Assembly (NCBI RefSeq): GCF_905147365.1
Contig: NC_056409.1
Location: 5,771,001-5,835,000 of the forward strand
Length of the DNA: 64,000 nt
Source of the DNA: Aricia agestis
Taxonomy: Eukaryota; Arthropoda; Insecta; Lepidoptera; Lycaenidae
Direction of reading: 5' to 3'
The notes beneath the pieces are model-generated. The model did not search any database. It had not been told where the DNA came from and saw nothing but the letters and a program-made list of their open reading frames with translations. The position numbers and the translations under genes were made by a program. Position 1 is the stretch's first letter; every line of letters begins with the position of its first letter. Shown piece after piece: positions 55,458-64,000 of the stretch.

Positions 55458-57545
55458 TCTAAGGGGGCAGGTCACAACTAACCTTGGCTTATATTAACGC
55501 GACTAAATTATGTAGGCACGCTTTGGGATAATAATTGATATTAAGTCAAAACAATAATATTTAACTTATTATAATACTTTTAAAATGTACGACTATGATA
55601 TTCTAACGAAGACAACGATAATAAAAATATATTTACAACGTATATAATATGATGTTCCTTGTGAACGTTGTCCCCACACATTTTCATACGTAAACATACG
55701 TTCCAGATAAAATTTTTATGCTTAGGATTTAGCTAGGAATCAAAAAGTATTTTTCTTAGCTAAAAGGTCGTGTAAGCGTCACTTATAGGAGCATTTAAGA
55801 GTCTGCTGTCAGAAATATCAAAGCACACTAGCCCCGCCTACACATCCCGCTAATCTCCAATCGTGAAATAATGATTCTATGAATCGTGCCACCGAGCATT
55901 GTGCTTTTTGCTGCAGCTAATAGTGAACAATAGCGCGTAACAACGATTCCCGCAGTATAGCATGAAAGTAAAGGTCGTAAGTCCCAAAAAATTTTTTTAT
56001 GATTACTTAAAAATTAAATACAATATTAATATTTCCTTCAGCCACTATTTTATAAAGTGTGTGATTGTAGTAGTGCAAGTTATTTAATGATAGTAACTCA
56101 ATAAGTGTCAAATATTTGTTGAAAAGTCCAGAAAGATTAATTATTTCGGAAAATATAACTATCGAGTCAAAATAAGTGAATTGTGTTTTCCGTTAGGCAT
56201 ACATCAGATAAATATACAATGATCAAAATAAATCTTAATTTTATTAGTCAATCGTCTTCCGACATCGTAATACTTAATAAAACACAGAAAAATTTGGCAG
56301 CCCGCTCTTAATTGATTCATTAACGGTCGTCATACAAATTGCGTACAATCAAAATACTTAATCGCAGCGATAAATTGTCCAACTGTGAATTAACGCAGCT
56401 CGTTAGAGAATTCCAAGATTCCTCTGGAATTCCAGTACATATTTGCATAACGCTCGCAGTGTGTTTGCCAGGTACTGGAATTTGAGAAATATTTCGTTTT
56501 TTGGAATTTGCGAAAATACGTTTATAACTTATTTTGTTAGCTAACTCTCTTTTTATTTTATTTTCTACTACTACTACTTCTTACTAATAATAATAAGTGC
56601 AAGGATCATACGAATACCATTTTTAACAAACTCAATTTCTACTATTCTCTATTTTCACAAATCATGCAATTCCAAGATTTCTATTCCCAACATTAGATAT
56701 TCAATCCGGAAAGTTTCTATTGAATTCATTGTACTGAAACCTACATATTATGCTGCAAAGGTTTCATTTTACCAATTTATCGTATATTAGAATCATACCT
56801 ATTTATTTAACGTTTCAGTTCCATACTATGCAATTGAAACGTTAATTAGATATTACCACAATTTTTTTGTCTGTAACCGTAATAATAACCATCAAAATTA
56901 TGGAAATAAGAAAACTTTCAGTTATCATTCATATTTTAATTTTTACTAACTGTTACCTACTATATGCCTCATAAAGACTTTTGTATTTCAAGTCATGTGT
57001 TAAAATTTGTTTTTGTAACAAATAGAATAAAATAAAAACGATCGTCTTGAATCAGGTATGAGCTGCACCCTCCCCCTCCCCCCCCCCTAGCTGAAATCCT
57101 GGGCACGCCCTTAGCAGTTTTGGATATTGCATATCAGTGCATAATGAAACAGTAGTCCTGTAAGTCCTGGCGGTAAGCCAGCCGGTATCAGGCGACTCGC
57201 GATGACTTAGACGAATTCTCTAACCTATTTGGCGACGTGCCATCCCTATAATGTTATTTTTATCAATTTCTAGGCTCAGGATGAACAATTATCCCCGTAA
57301 TGTTGATAGATAATGGCTTTATTCGACCAATTGGAATTTTATCAAAAGTGAATTTTATTAAGTTTGCGTGTTCTTTTATCGGGAACTTAGTAAATAGTGT
57401 ATCAACTTATTATACAATACATAGGCACTTGATAAATATATTGACTTGAAATAATATTATACCAACTAATTACTTAAGTTACCTAAGCTATTTTAAAACT
57501 TCGAAGTATTTCGAGTGATAAACTTGTGTGTTCGAACCTCTTTAA
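55458..57545. other. Non-coding stretch
   Basis: Long AT-rich stretch without repeats I can bound or open frames of interest. It includes a C-run at about 57067-57087 (CCCTCCCCCTCCCCCCCCCC). Confidence 0.4.
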
Positions 57546-57701
57546 GGCCGGTATAAATAGTCAGTACTCAAAATGCATCTCGGTCTCAAGACACGGTTCA
57601 GGCTCTGTGATTGGTTGGCTGTCAAAATTTGGACCAATCACAGAGCCGAACCGCGTCTTGAGACCGGGTCGCATCTTAAGCACTGACTATTTATACCGGC
57701 C
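57546..57701. mobile_element. Palindromic MITE with TAA target duplication
   Basis: GGCCGGTATAAATAGTCAGT at the left is mirrored by CACTGACTATTTATACCGGC C at the right; inner GGTCTCAAGACACGGTTC and CTCTGTGATTGG are also mirrored. TAA flanks both sides (57543-57545 and 57702-57704), the 3-bp pattern of Harbinger-type elements. Confidence 0.88.
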
Positions 57702-57799
57702 TAAGAGCTAATATGCACTGAACTCAAACACCAAGCGAATTAGTATGACGACTTGAGTTCGACTAGCTTGGGAGTTTCAATAACCTTATCTATACTGTA

Positions 57800-58902
57800 C
57801 TCGGCGAAACATGGTGGTAGCGGTTATTGACTGTCAAAAAACTTGTCATCTACACTACTATTATAAAGAGGAAAGATTTGATTGTTTGTTTGTCTTGAAT
57901 AGGCTCCGAAACTACTGGACCGATTTGAAAGATTCTTTTACCATTGGAATCCTACATTAATTCTGCTGAACATAGGCTAAATTTTATTTTGGAAAAAAAT
58001 AGGGTTCCGTAAGATATTTGGGATTTTCGGACGCAAGGTGTAAAAAATCAACCAGAAATGTTACTTTTTTCGCGTACGCTGCCTAAACTATAAAAGATAG
58101 AACCATAAAATGTTCTAAGTAATTGTAGATCTTTTAAATATCTACAAAAAAGTCCGCGACACACTATACCTATCTATATTGAGTGAGGCACAATAACCAT
58201 ATTTTTATTAAAAAATCTTGAAATGTTTTTGGACTACATTTAAATGCCTTTATTTTACTCATGGCATTAATTCTTAGCAAAATAAATTATTTCATTACTA
58301 AGTACAGTTAATGTAGATAATATTTGGTCTTTGAATGATTAAAATTGGACGTTTGGTTTTAATGTTATGGCGAAATTAAAATATTACGATTTCTGCTGCA
58401 CGTTGCGAATTGGGCGTCGTCAAGGCGCGCCGCGCGGGTGTGCTCGCCCGGAGAGTCCACGTAAATATTAATTATTATTACCTCGATCATGGGAATCGCA
58501 GACACAACAGATTTATAATATAATAGTTATGCGACAGCCGGGTGCCGCTTCATTGATGGGATAATATTATAGTGCTTCATTAATTCATTACGTTTTGAAT
58601 GACTATTATTTTTGATTGCTATTATAATTAGCTATTATATTATAGTAGTTACCTGTTACAGGCTAAATAGTGTAAACCATTATTATGTTCTGCTTAACAT
58701 AAAGATTGACTAAGAAATAAAGATTGAAAAAAAATTATTTAAAAATCAATGTCCACCCGTGCGAAGCCGGGGCGGGCCGCTAGTTTTCTATATAAAACCT
58801 TGATTGACAATGTCTGACACTTCATTGTCAATCGTGGTTTATATAGAAAATGACAAGTTTTTGATAGAGAGTCGATGACCGCTACCGCCATGTTTCACCG
58901 AG
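57800..58902. mobile_element. Palindromic MITE with TA target duplication, split by a Helitron
   Basis: The left arm starts CTCGGCGAAACATGGTGGTA and the right arm ends CTACCGCCATGTTTCACCGA G, with TA on each side (57798-57799, 58903-58904). Removing the Helitron at 57849-58783 restores a 168-bp palindrome whose two arms match over almost their full length. Confidence 0.88.
57849..58783 (+). mobile_element. Non-autonomous Helitron, 935 bp, exact boundaries
   Basis: Starts TCTACACTACTATTATAAAG and ends CGAAGCCGGGGCGGGCCGCT AG. It sits between A (57848) and T (58784) inside one arm of the palindromic MITE. The other arm gives the uninterrupted sequence, AACTTGTCATTTTCTATATA, so the insertion point between A and T is confirmed internally. 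The GC-rich stretch just before CTAG is where Helitrons carry a hairpin. No Rep/helicase gene. Confidence 0.92.
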
Positions 58903-58904
58903 TA

Positions 58905-59098
58905 CAGCGGGGCTAAAATGGTCACATTTAGCAATTCCTCTCAATCAATTCAGCAAATGAATTGTCAAAACTGTCAAACTGACAAATGTCAAATCAGTAC
59001 AAAAATACAGAAATGAATTGCAAGCAGAGTTGCATTTTGTCATTTTAGAAAAATGAATCATATTATGATTCTTCAAAGCGACCAATTTAGCCCCGCTG
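58905..59098. mobile_element. MITE with CAGCGGGGCTAAA terminal repeats and TA target duplication
   Basis: CAGCGGGGCTAAAATGGTC at the left is mirrored by GACCAATTTAGCCCCGCTG at the right. TA flanks it (58903-58904 and 59099-59100), as for Tc1/mariner-type elements. Inner AATTCATTTG-like and CAAATGAATT-like words also face each other. Confidence 0.88.
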
Positions 59099-60731
59099 TA
59101 TTGTTATTGTTGTTTGTAACTTTAGTCCATTAATATTAAATCTCGATCTTTTATGACATTGTACAATATTTACTATTTAGAAAAATATCATAACAGTTCC
59201 AGACAGATTATAAATACGAAAATATGTCCGTCTGTTATGTGTAGAGAACCTGTTCACGCTTATGCCGCTCAATGGCTTAAGGCAAGGCTGTCCCTGAGTT
59301 AGCAGGTCGATGTCTGTCAGTACGAATATCGACGTTAAAGACATTAAAATAACATTCATATCAGCGCGCCTTGTATAGGGCAGTTACGACGCTCGCCGCG
59401 TTGTTAATAGGGCGAAATAGGAGAAAATTATACATTTTATTTTATTTTTTTAATGACCGAATCATTTATTAAAAATCTATTCGGTTTTGCTAGGACTATA
59501 AAAAAGCTATCCTTTTTGTAAAAAAATCATATCATTGTCATTGAAAATTACGAGATGTTCGAATTTGAAGTGTATTTTTATGGTGATATTCAAGATTTTT
59601 TTACAGAATTACCATGCCATTTTTCAATATTCTGTTCGGTTATTTATATACTTTGTTTCTTTTTGTGTCTACATGAATTTTGATGTAAGAGAATTCCACA
59701 TGATTTCTTCAGATTGGAAGTTTAAAAATCAGTCTTTTCGAACTGGCCTCACCTTAAGATTTGAATGAAATTAATGATTGAGATACTTTGAGATTTAGAA
59801 AAATACAAAGGATATTTTTATTGTATTAATCTATGACTATGAAGCAATTAACAATTTTCTGGGCCAAGGGTTTTGCGGGTAACAGTGTATAGTGAAAATG
59901 AAGGCAACATTAAGAAGTTAAGCGTGGCACGTATTTGTGTAGGGCTCGTGAGATCTATGGCCATCGAAAACAAACTTCTTCCCCTGCCCCGAGCTAATGT
60001 GTAAGTTTCTTTTACTGGGGCTGTATCAACAAGAAAGAAGGGTAAATAGAACTGTGAAGTGCTGTATTAAGTTTGGATATTAGTCTCAAAACTGTACTAA
60101 ATATACCCAAAATAGAGTATCATGTTCTATAAAGAAACTAGTTTCTTTGAGTTGTCAGATTAACTGACAACTACATAGAAATTGTATTAAATATCAATAA
60201 AATTTCTCGTTTTGGGACTGACGTGGACGAAGCCTAAGGCTAACAGCTAGCAATATATTATAATAATAATTTAATATTTATAAGATATTAAATGTTATCT
60301 TTACTCATAATAATCTATTTCCTATAACTATAAATCTGTACTCATAAGGTACTTAAGATAATGAAATATATTTCAGTTTAATATAATTATTATTTTATGA
60401 AGAGATACCTATTATAATCCACGTTTTTTTTAATGCTTGTACGGTCTCTATTTTTAAAAGATTCTCGAAAATCTGTATTATTTACTATCATATTATTTCA
60501 CAGTGAATTGCTTTATGAGAAATCTGCAAATAGAAAATTAGTTTGTGTACTTCTTAATTTAAGTTGGTTCTATTTTAGTTCCACCTACAAAGGTCGTCTG
60601 GTTCGAAATAGAAATTCGTTTTGTGCATTTCCGTCGTCGGAAATTAAATTTGGTCTTTCACGTTATTTCGGGTGAGGTTGAAACTATATTTGGTAGTAAT
60701 TCAATCTCACCTTGTGCGGCCCACGTTGACC
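59099..60731. other. Non-coding stretch with a dispersed repeat
   Basis: 59301-59347 is the second copy of the 47-bp repeat seen at 461-507. The rest is AT-rich with no gene recognised. Confidence 0.45.
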
Positions 60732-61106
60732 AAAAAAACAAGGCCTTTGCATCCGTTGTTGATGATTTATACTTCAAAGCGAAGTAACCATAAACCACTC
60801 TTTAATACCTAGTGCCTAGGACAAGATTTTAAATGTCCGTGTGGTTGCCCAAGTCCATACGACATTTTCGCAACATAGTCGGCCTATTCCAGAGGAATGA
60901 GCAGGTCAATGCGTCTGGGTTAGTACAATTTACGGATTTCCTCATTATGTATTCCTTCACTGTACGAGTGTCCATATTATGTGCTTGAGATCTGAAAGTG
61001 TCTCATTAGTCATTAGTACACGTCTCCACCCGGTATCGAACCTGCACTCTCTCGAGTAGGAATCCAAGGTCTACTCACGAGGCCACGGCCGCAACGTGGG
61101 ACGTTG
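60732..61106 (-). mobile_element. tRNA-derived SINE with 12-bp flanking direct repeats
   Basis: CCCACGTTGACC flanks at 60720-60731 and 61107-61118. On the minus strand the head reads GCGGCCGTGGCCTCGTGAGT, AGACCTTGGATTCC, then GTGCAGGTTCGATACCGGGT (box-B-like). This is a common lepidopteran SINE type. The exact 5' end is ambiguous because CCCACGTT recurs in the flank. Confidence 0.75.
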
Positions 61107-61388
61107 CCCACGTTGACCTATGATAGACAAATACAGGGATTATATAAAGAGGTATCGTCTATAATTTTTGTTGATTATCGACGATTGTGGCATTGTCTCC
61201 AATATTGCCATCATGGAGGCTACCATGACCCAACGAAACGAGGTCCTTTTGTGATAAGTCCAATGAACCTTACTAATAAATTCGAAAGTGTTTATGTCTA
61301 CCTGTCTATCTGTGTATCACTATGGTTGTTTGTACTATATTTTAGGGTTACACTTCCAAACTGAAAGAAAAAGACATAATATATAATA

Positions 61389-61427
61389 CTAGCTGTCCCA
61401 GCAAACGTTTCTTTGCCATATAAATTA
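61389..61427 (-). mobile_element. Helitron 3'-end fragment (CTAGCTGTCCCGG family)
   Basis: CTAGCTGTCCCAGCAAACGT, TTCTTTGCCATATAAA is the inverse of the 3' end of the Helitron at 5774-6097; it is cut off by the next Helitron. Confidence 0.6.
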
Positions 61428-62195
61428 CTAGCTGTTGCCCGCGACTTCGTCCGCGTGGACTTCAGTTTATAGCGCGCGATGTCAACAAAATTGGTGTCAA
61501 AAGCTTTTATAAAAAACCCTGGTACCCCTTAAATCAATACAGCTGTGCAGTGTGCACACAATAAGTACTTCATTTTTTATATTAAACTTTATATTTTATG
61601 CCAAATTTTAAAGCATAATTAACCCCCTAATTACACAACTTTACCCATAAACTATTTATCATTGATAGGTTTAGCCCCAATTTCACCAACGTCTGTTAGT
61701 GTTAACAGCTTGTTAAAATGTCCTGTCTTCTCTTTCATTCATATGAAAAACGAAACAGCTAACGTGATACTAATTCGAGCATTAACTTTAACAGTCGTTG
61801 GTGAAATTTGGTCTTAAGGTTACGTCACTGCCTGCACAGATAAAGTACTGAGTTATTTAATACCGTAGAATAGATATAACAATCGAAAAAAATCGAGACT
61901 TAAATGTAAGATGATACCACCTCTTATAGAAAGACTTTTGAGCAAGCGTCAGCGCGATGTAGAAGACGCACGGCGCCATCTATTATGAATTTTTTGAACA
62001 AATTTACGACCCTTACAACCCTTTTTTCCAGTAAAAAAGTAGCCTATGTCCTTTATCAGGCTTTAGACTATCTGTAAGTATACAAAATTTCATTACAATC
62101 GGTTCGGTAGTTTTGGCGTTTGGCGTGAAAGCGAGACTGACAGACAGACAGACAGACAGACAGAGATACTTTCGCATTTATAATATTAGTATAGA
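61428..62195 (-). mobile_element. Non-autonomous Helitron (Lep1-like), 768 bp
   Basis: On the minus strand it starts TCTATACTAATATTATAAAT, GCGAAAGTATCTC and a (TCTG)n run after an A, and ends CACGCGGACGAAGTCGCGGG, CAACAGCTAG before a T. Known lepidopteran Lep1/MINE elements have this build. A MITE at 61674-61813 sits inside it. Confidence 0.8.
61674..61813. mobile_element. MITE with CCAATTTCACCAACG terminal repeats, TTA target duplication
   Basis: GCCCCAATTTCACCAACGTC, TGTTA is mirrored by TAACAGTCGTTGGTGAAATT, TGGTC. TTA flanks it (61671-61673 and 61814-61816). Confidence 0.78.
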
Positions 62196-62430
62196 TTATG
62201 TGCACACTGCACAGCTGTTTTTGGGTATTTTGATTAATTAAGGGCCGCGCTACACCGGAATGGCAGCGGCGAGGCGAGCACTTTCAGCGCTGCTATTCCG
62301 GTGTAGCGCGGCCCTAAGAGGGGTACCACTTACCAGGGTTTTAAAAAGTTTTTAAATTTGACACAAATTTTGTTGACACCGCGCGCTATAAACTAAAGTC
62401 CACGCGGACGAAGTCGCGGGCAACAGCTAG
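62196..62430 (+). mobile_element. Inverted second copy of the Lep1-like Helitron 3' part
   Basis: Ends CCACGCGGACGAAGTCGCGG, GCAACAGCTAG before a T; its sequence is the inverse of 61428-61560 (shared TGTGCACACTGCACAGCTG, ACCAGGGTTTT, TTGTTGACAC, CGCGCTATAAACT). Together with 61428-62195 it forms a head-to-head pair. The MITE at 62242-62314 interrupts this copy only. Confidence 0.75.
62242..62314. mobile_element. 73-bp palindromic MITE with TAA target duplication
   Basis: GGGCCGCGCTACACCGGAAT at the left is mirrored by ATTCCGGTGTAGCGCGGCCC at the right. TAA flanks it (62239-62241 and 62315-62317). The opposite Helitron copy at 61428-61575 lacks it and shows the empty site (CCCCTTAAATC). Confidence 0.88.
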
Positions 62431-62462
62431 TTATGAATAAAAACAATAATGTATAATAAAGT

Positions 62463-62825
62463 AGGTATGATTAGTTCTGTTACAATAATGAAGTAAAAAA
62501 TAAAACGCCATTTGTTTTCATATATTAGAATTAAAATGTTGATTGCATTGATTGATTTTCTGGATGGAATATAGGCCAACACGGTACACTCGAACTCCTT
62601 AGAAATGCAGTAGGAGTTCTATAAGATAAGATAGATTGATTATTATTATACCAAGTGATAATATTATTAAACATAATATTCTAACGTATTAAAAACTATA
62701 AACAAAAACATAATAACTAATAAGTATGATTAGTTCTATGTTACAATGAAGTAAAAAACGCCATCTGTTGAATCGTATTAGAACTAAAATGTTAATTGCA
62801 TCGATATATTTCTGGATTTTTTATA
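62463..62825. repeat. Direct duplication, two ~105-bp copies
   Basis: TAGGTATGATTAGTTCTGTT ... AACGCCATTTGTT ... AAAATGTTGATTGCAT at 62463-62565 recurs as AAGTATGATTAGTTCTATGT ... AACGCCATCTGTT ... AAAATGTTAATTGCAT at 62719-62825. Confidence 0.75.
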
Positions 62826-62874
62826 ATATTATACATAAAATATATTAAAGATTTTTGAAATATTATTTTAATAC

Positions 62875-62975
62875 ACATCCAAGACCCAGGAACATTGAAA
62901 ACTTTTTGTTCCGCCTGCGGGACTCGAACCCAGGACCCCCGGGATGAGCGCTGGCCACGCGCAATGCGAATTAAT
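62875..62975 (-). mobile_element. tRNA-derived SINE fragment
   Basis: On the minus strand: CGCGTGGCCAGCGCTCATCC, CTGGGTTCGAGTCCCGCAGG (box B), CGGAACAAAAAGTTTTCAAT, GTTCCTGGGTCTTGGATGTG, TATTAAAA. The tail matches the split SINE at 43690-44250. Confidence 0.75.
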
Positions 62976-62989
62976 TTTCATCGATATTT

Positions 62990-63106
62990 TCATGGAAATA
63001 AGATATTTTCCCACATCAAAATGTAGCCTATGTCTTTTCTCAGACTCTAGAATAACTGTGTACAAAATTTCATTGCAATCGGTTCAGTAGTTTTGGCGTG
63101 AAAGCG

Positions 63107-63137
<31 letters not shown>

Positions 63138-63168
63138 GATACTTTCGCATTTATAATATTAGTATAGA
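62990..63168 (-). mobile_element. Lep1-like Helitron, 5' part
   Basis: On the minus strand it starts TCTATACTAATATTATAAAT, GCGAAAG and (TCTG)n after an A, and continues ACGCCAAAACTACTGAACCG and GACATAGGCTACA. The 3' half is missing. Confidence 0.7.
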
Positions 63169-63439
63169 TTTCGCCCGTATTATTTTATTGAAATGACTAA
63201 ATAAGTATGACACCATAGCGATGGAGCTATCCCGTCGAACAAACAATGGTCGCCGTCAGTCTCGAGTTGTAATAATTTACTATTATTTATTCAATAAATG
63301 CACTTATCAATATAAAAAGTACCCAGTAGCCGATTCTCAGACCCACTGAATATGCATATAAAATTTGGTTAAAATTAGTAAAGCCGTTTTGGAGGAGTAC
63401 GCGGTCTAACATTGTGACACGAGAATTTTATATATAAGA
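63169..63439 (-). mobile_element. Helitron (CTAGCTGTCCCGG family), 3' end lost
   Basis: Inverse of 5774-6070, sharing the rare block GTCGCCGTCAGTCTCGAGTT and the CATAGCGATGGAGCTATCCC region. The 5' start (TC, 63439-63438) is intact; the 3' end is cut at 63169 where the Lep1-like Helitron sits between A and T. Confidence 0.7.
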
Positions 63440-63613
63440 CTAGCTGTCCCGGCAAACGTTGTTTTGCCATATATATTTTTTTTGTATGAAAAATAGATGT
63501 TGGCCGATTCTCAGACCTACTCAATATGCTCACAAAATTTCATGAGAATCGGTCAAGCCGTTTCGGAGGAGTATGGCAACGAAAACTGTGACACGAGAAT
63601 TTTATATATTAGA
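63440..63613 (-). mobile_element. Short Helitron (CTAGCTGTCCCGG family), both ends present
   Basis: On the minus strand it starts TCTAATATATAAAATTCTCG after an A and ends ACAACGTTTGCCGGGACAGC TAG before a T. It abuts the 5' end of its relative at 63169-63439. Confidence 0.75.
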
Positions 63614-64000
63614 TGTATATTTTTTATTACGAAAATGTACATTTTTCTCCGCGTAATGTACCAATTTCCGGCGAACGAAGTTATCGGTAACATCTGTTGA
63701 AATTATAATTATAACTTCTATTATGCCGTTTATTATTTGTCTCTGTTTCAGCAAACAAATGGCAGAGGCTCCCCACTTCCTTCACCGCCCAAATTTAATT
63801 GCCTCCGAGATTGAGAACTCCAATATCATAAGTCAGAAACGATGTTTTCTTCTATTATACAACAAATAAGGCTTTAATAAATACAAAATTTAATTACGCC
63901 TTTGCTTTCGGGTTAATTAATATTGGCAGACTAATTAATGAATGTAACAATTTGGGAATATTGAATATTTAATAAACTGGCTCCGGCTGGGAAAAGGCCA
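63614..64000. other. Non-coding stretch to the window end
   Basis: No gene or repeat recognised. Confidence 0.4.

Noticed and set aside
62910..62975. tRNA-gene-like box B (GGTTCGAGTCCCGC)
   Set aside because: No complete acceptor stem or anticodon arm; the sequence continues into a SINE tail. The same applies to 52940-52980, 61020-61095 and 43700-43745.

Overview
The window looks like nuclear DNA from a moth or butterfly. It is AT-rich and eukaryotic in style, with no operons and no dense coding. It is packed with repeat families typical of Lepidoptera: small Helitrons ending in CTAG next to T, tRNA-derived SINEs, GGTTCCG-type short elements, many palindromic MITEs, hAT MITEs and several non-LTR retrotransposons (LINEs). 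I found no host protein-coding gene with confidence. The one candidate is a minus-strand stretch at about 1.57-2.29 kb that behaves like a terminal exon with a single frameshift.

Layout. 0-2.3 kb: a CG-rich inverted repeat, a chimeric Ty3/gypsy integrase fragment and the candidate exon. 3.5-20 kb: old intergenic or intronic DNA studded with DNA transposons (3.55-4.21, 13.91-14.35, 15.19-16.31, 17.99-18.43 kb), Helitrons (5.8, 9.1, 12.7 kb), a tandem triplication at 12.1 kb and a hAT MITE with a perfect 8-bp target duplication at 13.3 kb. 20-28 kb: a full-length SINE, a LINE 3' end, and a foldback element with CGG/TCGAC-rich tandem arms (22.9-23.8 kb). 28.1-33.4 kb: the centrepiece, a LINE that looks intact, with an ORF1, an endonuclease/reverse transcriptase ORF2, a CA-rich 3' UTR, a polyadenylation signal and a poly(A) tail. 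33.5-51 kb: a dense field of SINEs (nearly all on the minus strand), GGTTCCG elements, MITEs and Helitrons, plus a 24-bp minisatellite at 40.3-41.0 kb. 51.3-53.6 kb: three adjacent retroposon insertions, each with an identifiable 12-13 bp target duplication. 54-64 kb: nested MITE and Helitron insertions, some so clean that the empty site can be read from the sequence itself.

How the parts relate. ORF1 and ORF2 of the 28-33 kb LINE would supply RNA binding and target-primed reverse transcription. The SINEs, being 5'-truncated in several copies, look like passengers of such LINE machinery. The small Helitrons, MITEs and hAT derivatives encode nothing and depend on transposases elsewhere. The most unusual feature is the 0.6 kb between ORF1 and ORF2 of the LINE. 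It is not a dead spacer: it stays open in the ORF1 frame after a single TGA followed by C, for about 200 codons of hydrophobic, Leu/Ile/Tyr-rich sequence, and its stop codon overlaps the ORF2 start by 11 nt. That suggests a third, undescribed coding module.
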